Source of the DNA: Paenibacillus kobensis NBRC 15729
GTDB taxonomy: Bacteria > Bacillota > Bacilli > Paenibacillales > Paenibacillaceae
Assembly (NCBI RefSeq): GCF_004000825.1
Contig: NZ_BILZ01000008.1
Location: 1-64,000, forward strand
Direction: 5' to 3'
DNA length: 64,000 nucleotides
Below are positions 60,225-64,000 of this stretch, piece by piece. Made by a program: the position numbers and the translations under genes. Under the pieces are notes generated by a model. The model was not told the origin of the DNA and searched no databases. It saw only the letters and a list, made by a program, of their open reading frames with translations. Positions within the stretch are counted from its first letter, which is position 1. Each line of letters begins with the position of its first letter.

Positions 60225-60234
60225 TCGATTGCTT

Positions 60235-61047
60235 TTAAGAGATCTTCAAATTTCCTACGAACTGTCCGATCTCGTCGAGTGCGGCTTCGCGCTCAGCGGC
60301 GCTGTTCAGCTTCGGCAGCACTTCTTCGATCTTGCGGACGATCGCGCTGCCGACGATGACGCCGTCTGCCTGCTTGGCGAACCGTTCGACTTGGTCGCGG
60401 CTCGAGATGCCGAAGCCGACAGCAATTGGAACGGTCGCGGAACGGCGAACATCTTCCAGAAACTCATCGATGCCGGAGTGGAAGTCGCTTCTTACTCCTG
60501 TAACGCCAAGCGACGATACGCAGTATACAAAGCCTCTTGCTTTCGATGAGATACGGGCAACCCGCTCTTTCGATGTCGGTGCGACGAGCGGAATGAGATG
60601 AATGTTGGCTTCCTCCGCCATCTCCCGCACTTCCGCGTCTTCTTCGATCGGGAGATCGGGAATAATCAAACCGCTAATGCCCTTATCCAGACATAGTTCG
60701 AAGAAACGTTCCAGACCAAGCTGGAGCACCGGATTAAAATAAGTGAACAAGATGAACGGCAGCTTCACGCCTTCAGCGCGGGCTTGTTCTGCTACATTCA
60801 TGACGCTAAGGATCGAAACTTGCTTGGCCGCAAGCGCACGCTCTGAAGCGCGCTGGATGACAGGACCATCTGCAAGCGGATCGCTGTACGGTACGCCGAG
60901 TTCGATGATGTCAGCGCCTACTTGTTCCATTTTCTTAATAATTTGCACCGAAGTCTCGAGATCCGGATCTCCGATCGTCAAGTACGGAATGAGCGCCGTT
61001 CCGCCTTGCTCCTTCACTCTGGCGAAAGCCGCATCAATGAGATTCAT
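60235..61047 (-). CDS. trpA: Tryptophan synthase alpha subunit
   Basis: 270-residue TIM barrel. Catalytic Glu and Asp lie in [17 protein letters not shown]; phosphate loop in [10 protein letters not shown]. Cleaves indole-3-glycerol phosphate to indole passed to TrpB. Overlaps trpB by 14 nt. Confidence 0.97.
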   Translation of the reverse strand: MNLIDAAFARVKEQGGTALIPYLTIGDPDLETSVQIIKKMEQVGADIIELGVPYSDPLADGPVIQRASERALAAKQVSILSVMNVAEQARAEGVKLPFILFTYFNPVLQLGLERFFELCLDKGISGLIIPDLPIEEDAEVREMAEEANIHLIPLVAPTSKERVARISSKARGFVYCVSSLGVTGVRSDFHSGIDEFLEDVRRSATVPIAVGFGISSRDQVERFAKQADGVIVGSAIVRKIEEVLPKLNSAAEREAALDEIGQFVGNLKIS

Positions 61048-62239
61048 TGCCGTTACCTCCTAGGTAGCCCATGATCGCTTCGACGTCTTTATCGCCGCGG
61101 CCCGACAAGCTGACGACGACGATTTCATCGTTGCTGAGCGTAGGCGCAAGCTTAATCGTCTGCGCGATCGCGTGTGCCGATTCCAGCGCCGGAATAATCC
61201 CTTCCGTACGCGACAGCAGCTGCAGCGCTTCAAGCGCCTCCGCATCTGTAATCGGGAAGTATTTCGCGCGGCCGGTATCTTTCAGATAGGCATGCTCTGG
61301 ACCGATGCCCGGATAATCGAGACCAGCCGAGATCGAATGCGCCGGCTGTACTTGGCCGTATTCATCCTGTAGCACGTAGCTCATCGATCCTTGGAATACG
61401 CCATGGCGGCCTTTTGTCATCGTAGCTGCATGTTCTTCCGTTTCGACGCCTTTGCCTGCTGCTTCCACGCCAATCAGTTTAACCGAATCGTCCTCGACGA
61501 ACGGATAGAAAATACCCATCGCGTTGCTGCCGCCGCCAACTGCCGCAACAACATAATCCGGCAGACGGCCTTCTTCTACCAGTATTTGCTCCCGCGCCTC
61601 GTCGCCGATAATGCGCTGGAAGTCGCGTACGATCATCGGGTACGGGTGAGGGCCTGTAACCGAACCGAGAATATAATATGTGTCATCCACATTGCTTACC
61701 CAGTAGCGAAGCGTCTCGTTACACGCATCTTTGAGCGTCCGCGTTCCCGACATTACGGGAACGACCTCCGTACCGAGAAGCTGCATCCGGAATACGTTCA
61801 GCTGTTGGCGCTTCATATCTTCCTCGCCCATGAACACTTTGCATTCCAAGCCGAGCAATGCCGCTACCGTTGCAGAAGCAACACCGTGTTGGCCTGCGCC
61901 CGTTTCCGCAATGATCTTCGTCTTGCCCATACGCTTAGCAAGCAGACCTTGTCCGAGCGTGTTGTTGATTTTGTGAGCACCCGTATGGTTCAAATCTTCG
62001 CGTTTCAAATAGACCTTTGCACCACCGAGATGCTTGGACAGACGCTCTGCGTAATAAAGAGACGTCGGGCGGCCCGAATATTTGACTAACAAATGGCGCA
62101 GCTCCGCTTGAAACTCTTCGTCCTGCGAATATTTCTGATACGCTTCTTCCAATTCATTGAGTGCGTTCATCAACGTCTCGGGCACGTAACGCCCGCCGAA
62201 TTGGCCGAACCGTCCTCTCTCGTCCGGTAACCGGGTCAT
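61034..62239 (-). CDS. trpB: Tryptophan synthase beta subunit
   Basis: 401 residues, PLP enzyme. The Lys is in [13 protein letters not shown] and the PLP-phosphate loop is VGGGSNAMG; start [14 protein letters not shown] is typical. Condenses indole and serine. Overlaps trpF by 4 nt. Confidence 0.98.
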   Translation of the reverse strand: MTRLPDERGRFGQFGGRYVPETLMNALNELEEAYQKYSQDEEFQAELRHLLVKYSGRPTSLYYAERLSKHLGGAKVYLKREDLNHTGAHKINNTLGQGLLAKRMGKTKIIAETGAGQHGVASATVAALLGLECKVFMGEEDMKRQQLNVFRMQLLGTEVVPVMSGTRTLKDACNETLRYWVSNVDDTYYILGSVTGPHPYPMIVRDFQRIIGDEAREQILVEEGRLPDYVVAAVGGGSNAMGIFYPFVEDDSVKLIGVEAAGKGVETEEHAATMTKGRHGVFQGSMSYVLQDEYGQVQPAHSISAGLDYPGIGPEHAYLKDTGRAKYFPITDAEALEALQLLSRTEGIIPALESAHAIAQTIKLAPTLSNDEIVVVSLSGRGDKDVEAIMGYLGGNGNESH

Positions 62240-62967
62240 GCTTCCAACACCCTTCTCACGAAATTCGTTATTTTATCGATATCTTTAACCCCATCCGTCT
62301 CCACGCCGCTCGAAACATCGACGCCGTCGGGGTCATATTCGCGAATCAATGACTGTACATTATCGAGCGACAGACCGCCTGCCACATATAAAGGCACGCC
62401 AATAGCGGCTGCTGCTTCTTTGTACTGCTGAATGACCGACCACTCGAAAGCATGTCCCGTTCCGCCGCCTGGCGCATCGATTAGGATGGCATCGACCGAG
62501 CCTGCATATGGAGCCAGCCGATCTGCTGCTTCAAGCGATTCGTTCTCCGAACCGCGTCCAATCGGCAGCGCTTTCCATACTTGAACGCCAAGTTCTCGTT
62601 TTGCCTCAGCACACTGCTCAGCCGATTCGGTGCCATGCATCTGGACGACATCGAGCGATGCGGTGCGTACCGTGCTGCGCAATTCATCCAAGTTCGCATT
62701 CACGAATACACCGACTGCAAGCGGAACGTTGCGTTCCGACGAGGCGGAGGCCGGCCAGGCATGCACCTCCTCGATAAGCTCCGCTGCCTGCTCCGGCGAC
62801 ACTTGCCGCTTGCTTGGCGCGAAGACGAAGCCAACTGCTTCGATCTCAAGTCCATGCATGGCGCGAATGGTAGCGCGGTCGCGAAGACCGCATATCTTGA
62901 TCCGCTTCTTCGTTCGATCTACAGCACGACGATCCGCCTGCCGCTGCTCAGCCATATGCCCGTTCAT
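62236..62967 (-). CDS. trpF: Phosphoribosylanthranilate isomerase
   Basis: 243 residues. The barrel start [15 protein letters not shown] carries the catalytic Cys; VQMHGTES and the final [13 protein letters not shown] are typical. The N-terminal ~20 residues are an uncommon charged extension. Overlaps trpC by 4 nt. Confidence 0.96.
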   Translation of the reverse strand: MNGHMAEQRQADRRAVDRTKKRIKICGLRDRATIRAMHGLEIEAVGFVFAPSKRQVSPEQAAELIEEVHAWPASASSERNVPLAVGVFVNANLDELRSTVRTASLDVVQMHGTESAEQCAEAKRELGVQVWKALPIGRGSENESLEAADRLAPYAGSVDAILIDAPGGGTGHAFEWSVIQQYKEAAAAIGVPLYVAGGLSLDNVQSLIREYDPDGVDVSSGVETDGVKDIDKITNFVRRVLEA

Positions 62968-63770
62968 CGAACGACTACCGGCCCCATCAATTGCTCAATT
63001 GCTTCACCCACATGCGGCTTGCGCATGAAATGTTCGCCGATCAGCACGCCGTGGGCGCCTGCCGCTTGCAAGAACGCCATATCTTCCGTGCCTGCGATGC
63101 CGCTCTCGCTAATCATCGTAATTCCTTTATCTTGCGGGATAATGCCGATCAGCGATTCCGTCGTCTTCAGATCGGTTACAAACGTCCGCAGATCGCGGTT
63201 GTTAATCCCAATCAGCGTCGCTTTGTCCAGCTCAAGTACGGTTTCCAACTCACGCCGGTCATGCACTTCAACCAGAACATCAAGGCCGATTGACTTCGCA
63301 ATGTCATGGAACTCCGACAGCTGCGCTTTCGTCAAAATAGCAGCAATAAGAAGAACCGCATCCGCGCCGATATCGCGCGCTTCATAGATTTGACGGTAAT
63401 CGATCGTAAAATCTTTGCGCAGCAGCGGTACGTTCACCGATTCGCGGACAGCTTGCAAATATTCGTTCGCGCCCTGGAAATAATCGCGGTCCGTCAAGAC
63501 CGAGATACAATCCGTCCCTGCGGCTTCATATGCTTTGGCCAGCTGTACAGGGTCGAAATCGTCCCGGATCAGCCCTTTGGAAGGCGATGCCTTCTTCACT
63601 TCCGCGATCAAGCCCATCGGGCGTTTGCGTCCTGCGGCAGATACAGCGCGCTCGAAGCCGAGCGTATTCGGCATCTCCGCAATGCGGCGTTCATATGCGT
63701 TAAGCGAGAAGCGTGCGGACAGTTCCGCCACTTCCTGCTTCTTGGTCTCTACAATTTTATCAAGAAACAT
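62964..63770 (-). CDS. trpC: Indole-3-glycerol phosphate synthase
   Basis: 268 residues. Seen: LIAEVKKASPSKGLI with catalytic Lys, VLTDRDYFQGA, LLRKDF, and GINNRDL; late SESGI. ATG 63770 is 8 nt from AGGAGA. Starts 11 nt inside the trpD 3' end. Confidence 0.97.
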   Translation of the reverse strand: MFLDKIVETKKQEVAELSARFSLNAYERRIAEMPNTLGFERAVSAAGRKRPMGLIAEVKKASPSKGLIRDDFDPVQLAKAYEAAGTDCISVLTDRDYFQGANEYLQAVRESVNVPLLRKDFTIDYRQIYEARDIGADAVLLIAAILTKAQLSEFHDIAKSIGLDVLVEVHDRRELETVLELDKATLIGINNRDLRTFVTDLKTTESLIGIIPQDKGITMISESGIAGTEDMAFLQAAGAHGVLIGEHFMRKPHVGEAIEQLMGPVVVR

Positions 63771-64000
63771 GGCCCAGTTCTCCTGTCGTTTGAATAAGCT
63801 GCGCAAGTTTTGCTTTCGCTGCTCCGGAATCGATAATGGCTGCCGCACGTTCTACGCCTTCGACAAGCGTATCCGCACCGCCGCCGACATAAATGCAAGC
63901 TCCTGCATTCGCCAGAACGACATCCCGGTATGCGCCCTGCTCCTTGCCGTCGAAGATCGAATGAATGATCGACGCATTAACCGAAGGGTCTCCGCCGATA
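63760..64000 (-). CDS. trpD: Anthranilate phosphoribosyltransferase, 3' end only
   Basis: About 79 C-terminal codons, cut by the right edge. Reads GGDPSVNASIIHSIFDG, VLANAGACIYVGG and a final helical segment, as in TrpD C-termini. The stop (63762-63760) overlaps the trpC start by 11 nt. Confidence 0.92.
   Translation of the reverse strand, partial: IGGDPSVNASIIHSIFDGKEQGAYRDVVLANAGACIYVGGGADTLVEGVERAAAIIDSGAAKAKLAQLIQTTGELGHVS

Noticed and set aside
1-64000. CRISPR array, tRNA, rRNA, insertion sequence or prophage
   Set aside because: No regular spaced repeats, tRNA-like cloverleaf, rRNA sequence or transposase/integrase motif was recognised on reading both strands.

Overview
The window looks like a piece of chromosome from an endospore-forming member of the Paenibacillaceae (Paenibacillus or a close relative). 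The evidence is a moderate-to-high GC content, Bacillus-type ribosome-binding sites, a T-box leader, bacillithiol genes (bshA, bshB1), sporulation and germination-type proteins (GerMN, YpjB), DnaD, YitT and MazG proteins, a qcrABC menaquinol:cytochrome c reductase, and an SLH-domain surface protein. The gene order from about 24.5 kb to the right end follows the well-known Bacillus subtilis run trpDCFBA-hisC-tyrA ... ypiF-qcrABC-ypjA-ypjB ... ypjD/mazG ... dapB-mgsA-bshB1-bshA-cca-birA-panBCD-dinG ... ypmB ... asnS-dnaD ... nth, read on the minus strand. It is interrupted by lineage-specific blocks.

Layout. 1-7.6 kb: a truncated dynamin-like GTPase, endonuclease III, and an envelope trio (amidase, GerMN lipoprotein, SLH protein). 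7.8-11.0 kb: leuCD facing a divergent LysR regulator. 11.0-20.1 kb: methionine-salvage genes mtnU and mtnE, then a proline-type T-box leader and a tightly packed proB-proA-proC-mtnW-mtnX-mtnB operon. 20.2-24.5 kb: an alpha/beta hydrolase, a MerR-methyltransferase fusion, a GNAT enzyme, a Nudix hydrolase and a Fur-family repressor. 24.5-31.0 kb: the hbd-ackA-asnS-dnaD operon, then a short FtsH-like protease with a membrane partner. 31.3-37.5 kb: a TPR-like gene, dinG, rex, mtaD and ypmB in one overlapping run. 37.7-40.1 kb: panBCD behind a structured leader with an intrinsic terminator. 40.2-46.7 kb: mazG, TPR, dapB, mgsA, bshB1, bshA, cca, birA. 46.9-54.6 kb: yitT, ypjB, ypjA, qcrABC, ypiF, an IDEAL protein, a gamma-carbonic-anhydrase-like protein and an unknown SAP-like protein. 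54.7-56.5 kb: a phosphatase and an ECF sigma/anti-sigma pair. 56.6-57.7 kb: a gene-poor stretch with repeats and a candidate small RNA. 57.8-64 kb: tyrA, hisC and trpABFCD (trpD cut by the window edge).

How it works together. Most of the window is amino-acid and cofactor metabolism: leucine, proline, tryptophan/tyrosine/histidine, lysine (dapB), pantothenate, bacillithiol and methionine recycling. Two things stand out. First, methionine-salvage genes are fused by stop/start overlaps to a proline operon controlled by a tRNA-Pro-type T-box. Second, the gene-poor stretch before tyrA contains a consensus sigma-A promoter that drives only an approximately 80-nt RNA ending in a strong terminator. 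No CRISPR array, rRNA, tRNA, insertion sequence or prophage gene was recognised.
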